Assembly (NCBI RefSeq): GCF_019977195.1
Contig: NZ_AP024643.1
Coordinates: 2,046,001 to 2,110,000, forward strand
Source: Arthrobacter sp. StoSoilA2
Lineage (GTDB): Bacteria; Actinomycetota; Actinomycetes; Actinomycetales; Micrococcaceae
Direction: 5' to 3'
Length of the DNA stretch: 64,000 bases
Part shown: one piece after another, positions 16,352 to 22,924 of the stretch
Position numbering within the stretch: the first letter of the stretch is position 1
How the letters are laid out: every line of letters begins with the position of its first letter
Made by a program: the position numbers and the translations under genes
The notes under the pieces: model-generated
Told to the model about the DNA's origin: nothing
Databases searched by the model: none
Seen by the model: only the letters and a program-made list of their open reading frames with translations

Positions 16352-16361
16352 AACACGTGTT
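16352..16361. promoter_or_regulatory. palindrome AACACGTGTT upstream of oxygenase copy 1
   Basis: A perfect ten-base palindrome about 25 bases before the oxygenase start, inside the duplicated segment. Its position suits a repressor or activator site; the regulator is unknown. Confidence 0.35.
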
Positions 16362-16652
16362 GTGTGTCATCCCCACAAAAGTAACCGTCGTCATATCCCC
16401 GCGGTTGTCCCAAAATCGCAGGACCATATCCGCTAGACGCACGACGCCACCGCCACTGACCATTCCCATTGATCGCCATCATGGCTGCAGGCGTCGGGCA
16501 GGGTAAACCGGTCAATGGTGGGCTTGTCTCCACGATTAGGGTGCTGGGTAAGTTGGGGCCCAAAATATCTGGGCGTGTTGTCTACCATGACCAGCGGTCT
16601 GCCATTTGGCTGCACCTGAGCAGGACAAAGCGGCCTTGGCGTCGCATTTTGT

Positions 16653-17150
16653 TCATACTGTATCGGGGATCGGGACGATGGCGGGGAAGTGACCGGTGGC
16701 GACAAGCACCTTGTCCAGCCAGTCGACTCGATTGGTGAAGCGCTTGGCCTTGGACGCAGGGGTCCATCGGTAGGTGTCATGCTCCCAGTCGATCCTCAGC
16801 CGGGGGCGGGAGATCATGGCGGTGAAGGTGTAAACGAGCCATGGGCCTCCGATGCTGTCTGTGATCACGAGAGCAGGTCCTTGCAGGAGGCTGTCCAGGT
16901 CTTTGGCTTGAAGTCCGGCTTCTTCTGATAATTCTGCAAAGGCTTGCTGTTCGGGCGTTGCCCCCGCTTCGACAAACCCGGTGATGCAGTGCCAGAGTCC
17001 GCTGTCGTGACCAAGACGTCGGCTTCTTCTGAACAGGGCGATTTTGCCTCGCCATTCGATGACGGCGGCAATAACTGTGTTGCCGGCGGGGATGTCGATA
17101 GCAGCGGTCGGCGTGAAGCCGGGCCCGGAAGATGCATTGATAGTGGTCAT
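16653..17150 (-). CDS. Nudix hydrolase with altered Nudix box
   Basis: A 165-residue Nudix-family protein, hydrolases of nucleoside diphosphates linked to another moiety. The core is VIAAVIEWRGKIALFRRSRRLGHDSGLWHCITGFVEAG followed by the Nudix helix ATPEQQAFAELSEEAGL. The helix keeps the catalytic E-x-x-E-E acids (ELSEE), but the first Glu of the consensus and the usual Arg are both Ala. It lies 91 bases after the flavin reductase on the same strand and so probably shares its transcript. A role in trimming flavin or pyridine nucleotides for the oxygenase is possible but is inference. Confidence 0.8.
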   Translation of the reverse strand: MTTINASSGPGFTPTAAIDIPAGNTVIAAVIEWRGKIALFRRSRRLGHDSGLWHCITGFVEAGATPEQQAFAELSEEAGLQAKDLDSLLQGPALVITDSIGGPWLVYTFTAMISRPRLRIDWEHDTYRWTPASKAKRFTNRVDWLDKVLVATGHFPAIVPIPDTV

Positions 17151-17241
17151 TCTCGTGTCCTTAGAAATGCTCCGCGCGTCCCCTGCCCCCTTCTCCGCCG
17201 CCCACCTATTCAGGGCCGGACACAGCTGGTCCGGACATCCG

Positions 17242-17760
17242 TCAGGCTACTTCCTCTTCCGGACGCAAAGTACGGTACTTTCCTTTGAAAAACAGGAGGG
17301 GTTCGTGGATGTGCCAGTCCGCAGGGCTCATCTCTTTGACCTTGCCTAAGACGATAAGGTGGTCACCGGCGTCGTGTTCTGCCCAGATGTCGCATTCGAG
17401 CCACATCAGCGTCTCTTCGATGATCGGGGTGCCGGCCTCGGTTGCCTTCCACGGCACGCCTGCCCACTTGTCGGTGCCCTTCTTAGCGAACTGGTTCGAT
17501 ACTGCATGCTGGCTGTGTGAGAGTACGTTTACGACAAACTTTCCGGTCTCCCGAATCCGAGGGTACGTGGTGGACGTCTTCATCACACTGAAGGAAATCA
17601 GCGGCGGTTCAGTGGAGACGCTATAGAAGGACTGGCAAGTGAACCCGACTGGCCCCGCCTCATCCATACTGCTAATGATCGTGATCCCAGAGGCGTAATG
17701 CCCCAAGGTGTCGCGAAATGCACGAGGGTCAATACTCCGTTCCTCTAATGCTGTATTCAT
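17242..17760 (-). CDS. flavin reductase of a two-component monooxygenase
   Basis: A 172-residue flavin reductase domain protein (HpaC/NtaB type): FRDTLGHYASGITIISSMDEAGPVGFTCQSFYSVSTEPPLISFSV, then FVVNVLSHSQHAVSNQFAK, and the late segment DHLIVLGKVKEM. It reduces FMN or FAD with NAD(P)H and passes the free reduced flavin to an oxygenase. It follows oxygenase copy 2 by 64 bases and precedes the Nudix gene, so the oxygenase-reductase pairing is clear. It is shorter at the N-terminus than the paralogue at 36627-37202, which serves a different pathway. Confidence 0.9.
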   Translation of the reverse strand: MNTALEERSIDPRAFRDTLGHYASGITIISSMDEAGPVGFTCQSFYSVSTEPPLISFSVMKTSTTYPRIRETGKFVVNVLSHSQHAVSNQFAKKGTDKWAGVPWKATEAGTPIIEETLMWLECDIWAEHDAGDHLIVLGKVKEMSPADWHIHEPLLFFKGKYRTLRPEEEVA

Positions 17761-17824
17761 GACTGGCTCACCAAACTTTCTGATTAGGAGTTATTAGATT
17801 CAGCTGGGGCAGGGGTTTGGGCGG

Positions 17825-19123
17825 TCAGGTTGCGGGGATGTCGATGAGGGGTTCGAGGTTGGCGGTGCCGCCGCATTCTTTTGCGAGGACGGGCATGATT
17901 TCTTCGGCGAAGATGTGCATCTGTTCTTTTACTTCGTCTCCGGTCAGGCCTGGGGTTTCGAAGATCGGCAGGACGAGGTAGTCCTCAAAGCCGGCCTGGT
18001 AATCGGCCATCAATCCATCGATAACCTGTTGCACGCTGCCGTGCAGCATCAGCCCGTTCTGGTCGAAGAACTCGCCGGTCATCCGCGCTCCGGCCGGGAT
18101 GTGGACGCCGCTGATAAGGGACTCGGCAATGTAGTTCGGGAAGTGGTAAAGCCCAGCACGTTTCTCGGGGGTGGGATCGCCTACGTGAATGAACCGCAGG
18201 AAGGAGACGCCGCGTTTCCTGGCCGAGTCCCAGCCGAATTTGAATTCGCCACCGTTGTTCCGGTCAGGCCAGCCGGCCTGTTCGGATTCAGTGTGGTAGG
18301 CGTCGAGCACTTCTTTGACCTGGTCGCCTCCGGCGCCGAGGTGACATACGTTATAGCCTCGCCTCGCGGCCGAACGCACGGAAGCGGTGCTCAATGCCGT
18401 CTGCCAGACTTGGGGGTACGGGGTCTGCAGGGGCTGCGGGTAAACGGACAGTTCCTTCAGGTAGGCCTGGCCATCCCGCACTTCGATGACGTCTTCCAGG
18501 CTTCGTTCCAGGCCGGGCTGGGAGAAGTAGGCTTCGGTGATGCGTGAAGGCCATGTCAGCCACTTGGGCGGCACCGACAGGAAGGACCCGTGGTAGGAGA
18601 AGGACGGTTCGGTCCAGGCCTTGAGGATGATTTCCATGGCCTCATCGAAGAGCGCGTCGCTGCGGTACCGGTCCACGTCTGAGGAGCCGTATGCCTGGCT
18701 GAACGGTTCTGTTTCCCGGGTTCCGCCTCCCCTTCCGACGCCGAATTCCAGCCGTCCTCCAGAAAGTACGTCCAGGTAGCCCGCTTGCTCAGCGAGGCGC
18801 AGTGGGTGATGCCGCTGCAGGATATTGGCCATCTGTCCGATGCGGATCTTCGATGTTTTCATCGCGATCGCGGCACCGGCCTGGAGCGGATTTGGCGAGA
18901 ACTCGGCGCCCTCGGGCTGAAAATGGTGCTCGGTGAGCCAGAAGTAGTGGAATCCCAATTCTTCTGCGAGGACGGCTTGTTCGATCTGCTGGACGGCTAC
19001 GCGTTGGTAGGACCGGTGGATCGCGGCCATGTCCGCGCTGGGGAAAGTGACATTCCGGTCCCCGGCGCTAGTAGTCATCGGCAAATCAGTTCCGCCGTTG
19101 TGGAGGCAGGAAAACTCAATCAT
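17825..19123 (-). CDS. LLM-class flavin-dependent monooxygenase, copy 2
   Basis: Same 432-residue protein as 15028-16326, with no residue differing. It is the promoter-proximal gene of the minus-strand run oxygenase, flavin reductase, Nudix, oxygenase. The start is ATG 19123 with the same GAAAGGA ribosome site. Since gene order oxygenase-reductase is the usual operon arrangement, this copy is probably the original position and 15000-16477 the extra one, although the direction of copying cannot be read from the sequence. Two perfect copies should raise dose and are also a ready substrate for deletion by homologous recombination. Confidence 0.92.
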   Translation of the reverse strand: MIEFSCLHNGGTDLPMTTSAGDRNVTFPSADMAAIHRSYQRVAVQQIEQAVLAEELGFHYFWLTEHHFQPEGAEFSPNPLQAGAAIAMKTSKIRIGQMANILQRHHPLRLAEQAGYLDVLSGGRLEFGVGRGGGTRETEPFSQAYGSSDVDRYRSDALFDEAMEIILKAWTEPSFSYHGSFLSVPPKWLTWPSRITEAYFSQPGLERSLEDVIEVRDGQAYLKELSVYPQPLQTPYPQVWQTALSTASVRSAARRGYNVCHLGAGGDQVKEVLDAYHTESEQAGWPDRNNGGEFKFGWDSARKRGVSFLRFIHVGDPTPEKRAGLYHFPNYIAESLISGVHIPAGARMTGEFFDQNGLMLHGSVQQVIDGLMADYQAGFEDYLVLPIFETPGLTGDEVKEQMHIFAEEIMPVLAKECGGTANLEPLIDIPAT

Positions 19124-19148
19124 GACGTTCCTTTCGTCTTCGTCGTTG

Positions 19149-19158
19149 AACACGTGTT
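19149..19158. promoter_or_regulatory. palindrome AACACGTGTT upstream of oxygenase copy 2
   Basis: The same palindrome as at 16352-16361, about 25 bases before the start of oxygenase copy 2. Confidence 0.35.
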
Positions 19159-19336
19159 GTGTGTCATCCCCACAAAAGTAACCGTCGTCATATCCCCGCG
19201 GTTGTCCCAAAATCGCAGGACCATATCCGCTAGACGCACGACGCCACCGCCACTGACCATTCCCATTGATCGCCGCCGGGTCACTGGATACCGTTCCATG
19301 AACGCCAGCCAGGCGAGTCAGACGAGGGAGATGCGC

Positions 19337-19675
19337 ATGATTGTTCTGCTGAACCGACACGAGGCAAAGATCCTGGAGGCCGATGACTTCCGCCGACTTC
19401 ACGTTTCCACTGGCCTGACCGCGGAGGGCATCGGTGATGCACTCCGGAAATCAGGAATCGGGGCGTCCTACGAGGACGATCACGCCGTGTTGAAGGTGTC
19501 GGCCCTACGGGCCAAGGCGTCCTCGGCCGCAAGGGGCCCGGACTGGGATGCCGGCTGGGAGAAGATGATCGCGTACGCGCGCAGCAAGGGGTGGCTCACG
19601 AATGACGAGACTGGCCTTTTCGCCCACGTCGAATTCGCGATACCTGGGGTTGCAAACCCCCATAAGAAAGACTAG
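19337..19675 (+). CDS. small hypothetical protein, 112 residues
   Basis: I do not recognise this protein. From ATG 19337 (GAGGGAG six bases upstream) it gives 112 residues starting MIVLLNRHEAKILEADDF, with an acidic middle and an aromatic C-terminal half (WEKMIAYARSKGWL, FAHVEFAIPGV). No signal peptide or membrane segment is present. The frame is open for a further 550 bases upstream, but only because it runs antisense through the duplicated oxygenase; the ribosome site argues for 19337. It is divergent from the oxygenase operon and ends before a strong terminator hairpin. Confidence 0.6.
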   Translation: MIVLLNRHEAKILEADDFRRLHVSTGLTAEGIGDALRKSGIGASYEDDHAVLKVSALRAKASSAARGPDWDAGWEKMIAYARSKGWLTNDETGLFAHVEFAIPGVANPHKKD

Positions 19676-19736
19676 ATCGCCGGCTACGGAATGCGCGATT
19701 GGGTCCGCCGCGCAACTGAAGGCAGCCCAATGACCG

Positions 19737-19782
19737 AAGCCACATCACGTCCGGTCCCGACGGGCCGGACGTGATGTGGCTT
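19737..19782 (+). terminator. long terminator-like hairpin
   Basis: An 18-base perfect inverted repeat (19737-19754 against 19765-19782) with a ten-base loop, following the small hypothetical gene. Only a short T-run follows. Confidence 0.7.
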
Positions 19783-20184
19783 GGTCTATCCGGCGATGGT
19801 CACGTTCGCCGAGCAACGAAGCTCGATACTCGGCTAACAGACTGTGTCCGTTGCCGGAACCTGAGCTGCGACACCCATCGCAGATGGACCATTAGCCGCC
19901 CTGCGGGCAAGGGCTATTTCAAACCGGCCACGGGCGCGTGTCCGGGCCTTTAGATCTCGACAGTCAGGGGTTGGGGCGCCGGCCAGGTGTTCCACGAAGT
20001 CTCTGATCACTGACTGCTTGATACCTAAAAAGGTCTAATGCGTTGGCAATTCACTCGCGACACCAAGGCTTCCGACGACGTCCCGGTCCCCGCGACCGCT
20101 TGCGACAAGTGGATAGGCGTGTGCGAGGAAAGGACATCCGTGATGCTCGATCGCGCCTAGAGTAACTGGCTGAGACCCGATGAT
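19783..20184. other. intergenic region before the catabolic run
   Basis: About 400 bases with no supported gene. It separates the oxygenase group from the alcohol dehydrogenase operon and should contain that operon's promoter near its right end, next to the operator at 20185. Confidence 0.5.
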
Positions 20185-20200
20185 ATGAGCTGCGTCTCAT
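20185..20200. promoter_or_regulatory. operator palindrome ATGAG-N6-CTCAT, site 1
   Basis: ATGAG CTGCGT CTCAT lies 28 bases before the alcohol dehydrogenase start. The same palindrome, extended by a matching TT/TC flank and preceded by AGTAACTGG, occurs at 22887-22902 before the CoA transferase. The shared sequence indicates one regulator for both promoters. Confidence 0.6.
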
Positions 20201-20227
20201 TTGGGCAGACTTGAGGACGGTTTTTAG

Positions 20228-21163
20228 ATGAAAGCATGGCAACTGGTTGATGCGCATCAGCCGCTGACTCTCCAAGATGTCGACTCACCAACCGCCGGCC
20301 CTGGTGAGGTTGTGATCGATGTAAAGGCCGCCGGACTATGTCACACCGACGTCAGCTTCCTTGACGGTACCCTCACTCACCTTCTGGGCTACAAACCCAT
20401 CACGCTCGGTCATGAAATCGCTGGCGTGATCAGAAGCGTCGGCGAGGGTGTTTCGAAGTTTACCCCGGGCCAGCGTGTTGCGGTCGCCGCGCACACCGAT
20501 GGCCCTGGCACACGCTTTCATGGCGGGTACGCACCGCAGGTCATGGTTCAAACCGAACTCCTTGTCCCGATTCCAGATGACGTCCCCTGGGAACAAGCAT
20601 CGCCGGCAACGGATGCGGGAATGACGGCGCTTCGCGCCCTCAAGAAGGCAGGAGTCACGGAGGGCACCCGCCTGGGGATCATCGGTGCGGGCGGCCTCGG
20701 CTCGCTTGCCATTCAGTTCGCGCTGGGAATGGGTGCAAAAGTATTTGTTGCCGAAATCAACGAAAAGGTTCGTGCCGCTGTCCGTGAGTATGGAGACGTT
20801 CAGGTTGCGTCATCAATTACGAAATACGCCGACAAAGACCTCGAAGTAATCGTCGACTACGCCGGATTCGGCACCACCACAGCAGAGGCTATCGACACCA
20901 TAGGTGCAGGCGGAACCGTCGTTCAGGTCGGTGGGGCTCGCGAACATGCCACGATCTCCACGCAGGCCATGGTTCTGAAACAGCTTACTTATCTTGGATC
21001 CCTGGCCGGAACCCCAGCGGACGTTGAGGACGTGCTTCGCATGATCGCTGCGGGTGATGTGAAGTCGAAGGTGGAGACCATCGCGTTCGAAGACATTGGG
21101 GAAGCTATGGGCCGGTTAGCGCGGGGCGAATCGACAGCACGAGCAGTCGCTCTCCTCGACTGA
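20228..21163 (+). CDS. zinc-type alcohol dehydrogenase, short form
   Basis: A 311-residue medium-chain dehydrogenase, oxidising an alcohol with NAD(P). The N-terminal catalytic domain has C38 in GLCHTDVS and the GHE motif at 61-63; the Rossmann domain begins GIIGAGGLGSLAIQFA. The lobe with four cysteines that normally binds structural zinc is missing: GQRVAVAAHTDGPGTRFHGGYA runs straight through where it would be, explaining the short length. It starts at ATG 20228 behind operator site 1 and is followed 162 bases later by the MFS gene. The likely job is oxidation of an alcohol entering the pathway encoded downstream. Confidence 0.88.
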   Translation: MKAWQLVDAHQPLTLQDVDSPTAGPGEVVIDVKAAGLCHTDVSFLDGTLTHLLGYKPITLGHEIAGVIRSVGEGVSKFTPGQRVAVAAHTDGPGTRFHGGYAPQVMVQTELLVPIPDDVPWEQASPATDAGMTALRALKKAGVTEGTRLGIIGAGGLGSLAIQFALGMGAKVFVAEINEKVRAAVREYGDVQVASSITKYADKDLEVIVDYAGFGTTTAEAIDTIGAGGTVVQVGGAREHATISTQAMVLKQLTYLGSLAGTPADVEDVLRMIAAGDVKSKVETIAFEDIGEAMGRLARGESTARAVALLD

Positions 21164-21325
21164 AGCCGATCGGCAGGTGCCTCCCGTTGGTCGTCGGGCC
21201 AACGTCGGTCTCGTTCAGACCGGGCAGAGATCCAAAGTTTCTGCGACGAAAGCTTTAGAACGTCTTTTTACACGCTTTAGAAACTGCACGGCTGGTCCGC
21301 GCAGCCCTCTACGAAGGAGTAGACG

Positions 21326-22669
21326 ATGCTTGCACGCACTGACGCGATGCCAGACGACACTTTGCAGGCGATAGCTACGAAGAAGGCCTTCAGGCACCTG
21401 CTACCGCTTTTGATGGCGGTCTTCTTCATAGCTTTCGTTGATCGGACGAACGTTTCGCTCGCTAAAAATTCCCTCGAGATCTCCGCCGGCATCGACGCCG
21501 CTGCGTACGGACTGGGGGCCGGGCTGTTCTTCGTCACATACGCCCTGCTTGAAATACCGAGCAACCTCGTTCTCTATCGGGTTGGCCCGAGGATATGGAT
21601 CAGCCGGATTGCAATCACGTGGGGAATAATCTCCTCGGCGATGCTGATGGTCGACTCACCTGCTGTGTTCTACATCCTTCGCATGCTTCTCGGCGCTGCT
21701 GAGGCAGGAATTTACCCCGCCCTCATGTATGTCGTCGCGACGTGGTTCGCGCACTCAGACCGATCGCGAGCTGTGTCTCTTGTGGCACTATCGGCTGCGA
21801 TTGGCGGCGTCGTGGCAAACCCGCTTGGCGGCGCGATCATCGCGGGAACCGCAGCGTGGCCGTGGCTGGATGGTTGGCAGTGGATGTTCCTGCTCGAGGG
21901 AATCCCAGCCGTTCTGATTGGCCTAGTGATCTTCTTTCGGCTGCCGAACAGCCCGGCCGACGCGAGATGGCTGTCGGGCGATGAAGCTGCCGTCCTCACG
22001 GAACGCGCCGTCGGCGAAGTGGAACCCCAGCCGACTGTACGCCGTACACTTGCAGCGATCGTATCCACTCCGTTCATTCTCGCGCTTGCTGCGATCTACT
22101 TTTTCAGCCAGGTTGCGAACTTCGGCATCATCTTCTTCACGCCGGCGATTGTGGCGGGCATGATCGGGCCCAACATTCAAATCATTGGTCTTATCACGGG
22201 CCTCGTTGGACTCGGAGGGGTCACGGGCCTGCTCGTTACGCCGTCCATCCTCAAGCGGTTGGGGGAGATCCCAATGGTCGCCATCTACTCGAGCGCGGTC
22301 CTGATTTTTGCACTCCTTTTCGGCATCGTTGACAAGAATATTTTCAAACTCATTTTCCTGGCTTTGATCGGTATCTTCGTTATCGGCTCAGTGCCGGTTT
22401 ACTGGCCAATTATCATGAAGCGACTTACTGGACGCACAGCAGCAGCTGGCTTCGCGTTCCTGAACACAGTTGGGCTCGCCGGTGGATTCGTCGGCCCATA
22501 CTTTTTCGGTCTGAGTGAAGTAGTTACCGGTAGCGCCGCATCGGGTGTGTCCGTGGTCGTCCTGGCAGCTCTAGGCATGGTGCTCTTGACGCCACTCCTG
22601 TATTTCGGTGTCCGTAAGTTCGACCGCTCCATGGCGGGTGAATATGAAGAGGCTGGGTTCGGAAAATGA
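21326..22669 (+). CDS. MFS transporter, anion:cation symporter type
   Basis: A 447-residue transporter with twelve predicted helices, resembling the ACS family that imports organic acids (4-hydroxyphenylacetate, phthalate, tartrate and others). Signatures are FVDRTNVSLAKN in helix 1, GLGAGLFFVTYALLEIPSNLVLYRVGPRIWISR around the first loop, and LGAAEAGIYPALMYVVATWF in helix 4. The start is ATG 21326 with GAAGGAG upstream. Its stop overlaps the ATG of a truncated crotonase (ATGA), showing that transporter and crotonase were once coupled. It likely imports the substrate of the downstream acyl-CoA pathway. Confidence 0.9.
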   Translation: MLARTDAMPDDTLQAIATKKAFRHLLPLLMAVFFIAFVDRTNVSLAKNSLEISAGIDAAAYGLGAGLFFVTYALLEIPSNLVLYRVGPRIWISRIAITWGIISSAMLMVDSPAVFYILRMLLGAAEAGIYPALMYVVATWFAHSDRSRAVSLVALSAAIGGVVANPLGGAIIAGTAAWPWLDGWQWMFLLEGIPAVLIGLVIFFRLPNSPADARWLSGDEAAVLTERAVGEVEPQPTVRRTLAAIVSTPFILALAAIYFFSQVANFGIIFFTPAIVAGMIGPNIQIIGLITGLVGLGGVTGLLVTPSILKRLGEIPMVAIYSSAVLIFALLFGIVDKNIFKLIFLALIGIFVIGSVPVYWPIIMKRLTGRTAAAGFAFLNTVGLAGGFVGPYFFGLSEVVTGSAASGVSVVVLAALGMVLLTPLLYFGVRKFDRSMAGEYEEAGFGK

Positions 22670-22863
22670 TCGGCGCCCACGTTCTTACCGAGTGGACCGG
22701 TAACGTGCTGCGGATGACGCTCGATTCGGCGAACCACGTCAATGCGCTCGACACGGCAATGACAAACGAGTGGACCAGATAACCGCCGCAGCGATCAAAC
22801 ACTGGTCTTGTTTGGTGGATCACTCTTCATCACTGAAGGTCCTCTCAACCAGGACATGGCCTG
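22666..22863 (+). pseudogene. enoyl-CoA hydratase (crotonase) N-terminal remnant
   Basis: From ATG 22666, overlapping the MFS stop, 38 residues read VLTEWTGNVLRMTLDSANHVNALDTAMTNEWTR, the N-terminal strand pattern of crotonases, before TAA 22780. Further crotonase-like pieces continue in the other frames (ITAAAIKHW, then TLVLFGGSLF) until about 22863. The rest of the gene, including the oxyanion and catalytic regions, is gone and the CoA transferase promoter follows. It is a deletion remnant with frameshifts, not a functional gene. Confidence 0.65.
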
Positions 22864-22886
22864 AAGTAACTGGAACAGCACGTCAC

Positions 22887-22902
22887 ATGAGCTAGGTCTC
22901 AT
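22887..22902. promoter_or_regulatory. operator palindrome ATGAG-N6-CTCAT, site 2
   Basis: ATGAG CTAGGT CTCAT, 23 bases before the CoA transferase GTG start. It differs from site 1 only within the six-base spacer, and AGTAACTGG stands 13 bases upstream (15 bases at site 1). Confidence 0.6.
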
Positions 22903-22924
22903 TCAATGCAGAAGAGAGGCAGTT

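Larger units (their letters stand above)
15000..16477. repeat. 1478-bp direct repeat, copy 1
   Basis: This segment recurs at 17797-19274 in the same orientation with a constant offset of 2797 bases. I found no difference at any place compared, including the whole encoded protein. It contains the complete luciferase-like oxygenase gene, 28 bases beyond its stop and about 150 bases of upstream sequence. Both junctions are abrupt and no terminal inverted repeats are visible. Confidence 0.9.
17797..19274. repeat. 1478-bp direct repeat, copy 2
   Basis: Second copy of the segment at 15000-16477. The spacing between the copies is 1319 bases and holds only the Nudix and flavin reductase genes. The boundaries are GATTCAG on the left, preceded by different bases in each copy, and GATCGCC on the right, after which the copies diverge. 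Confidence 0.9.

Noticed and set aside
16327..16563. N-terminal extension of the oxygenase frame up to 16563 (and 19402 in copy 2)
   Set aside because: The extensions differ past the repeat edge, have no ribosome site, and the family starts near ATG 16326/19123, which has a good ribosome site.
18785..19336. Plus-strand frame joined to the small gene at 19337
   Set aside because: It runs antisense through the duplicated oxygenase, and the same antisense frame exists in copy 1 without the downstream gene.
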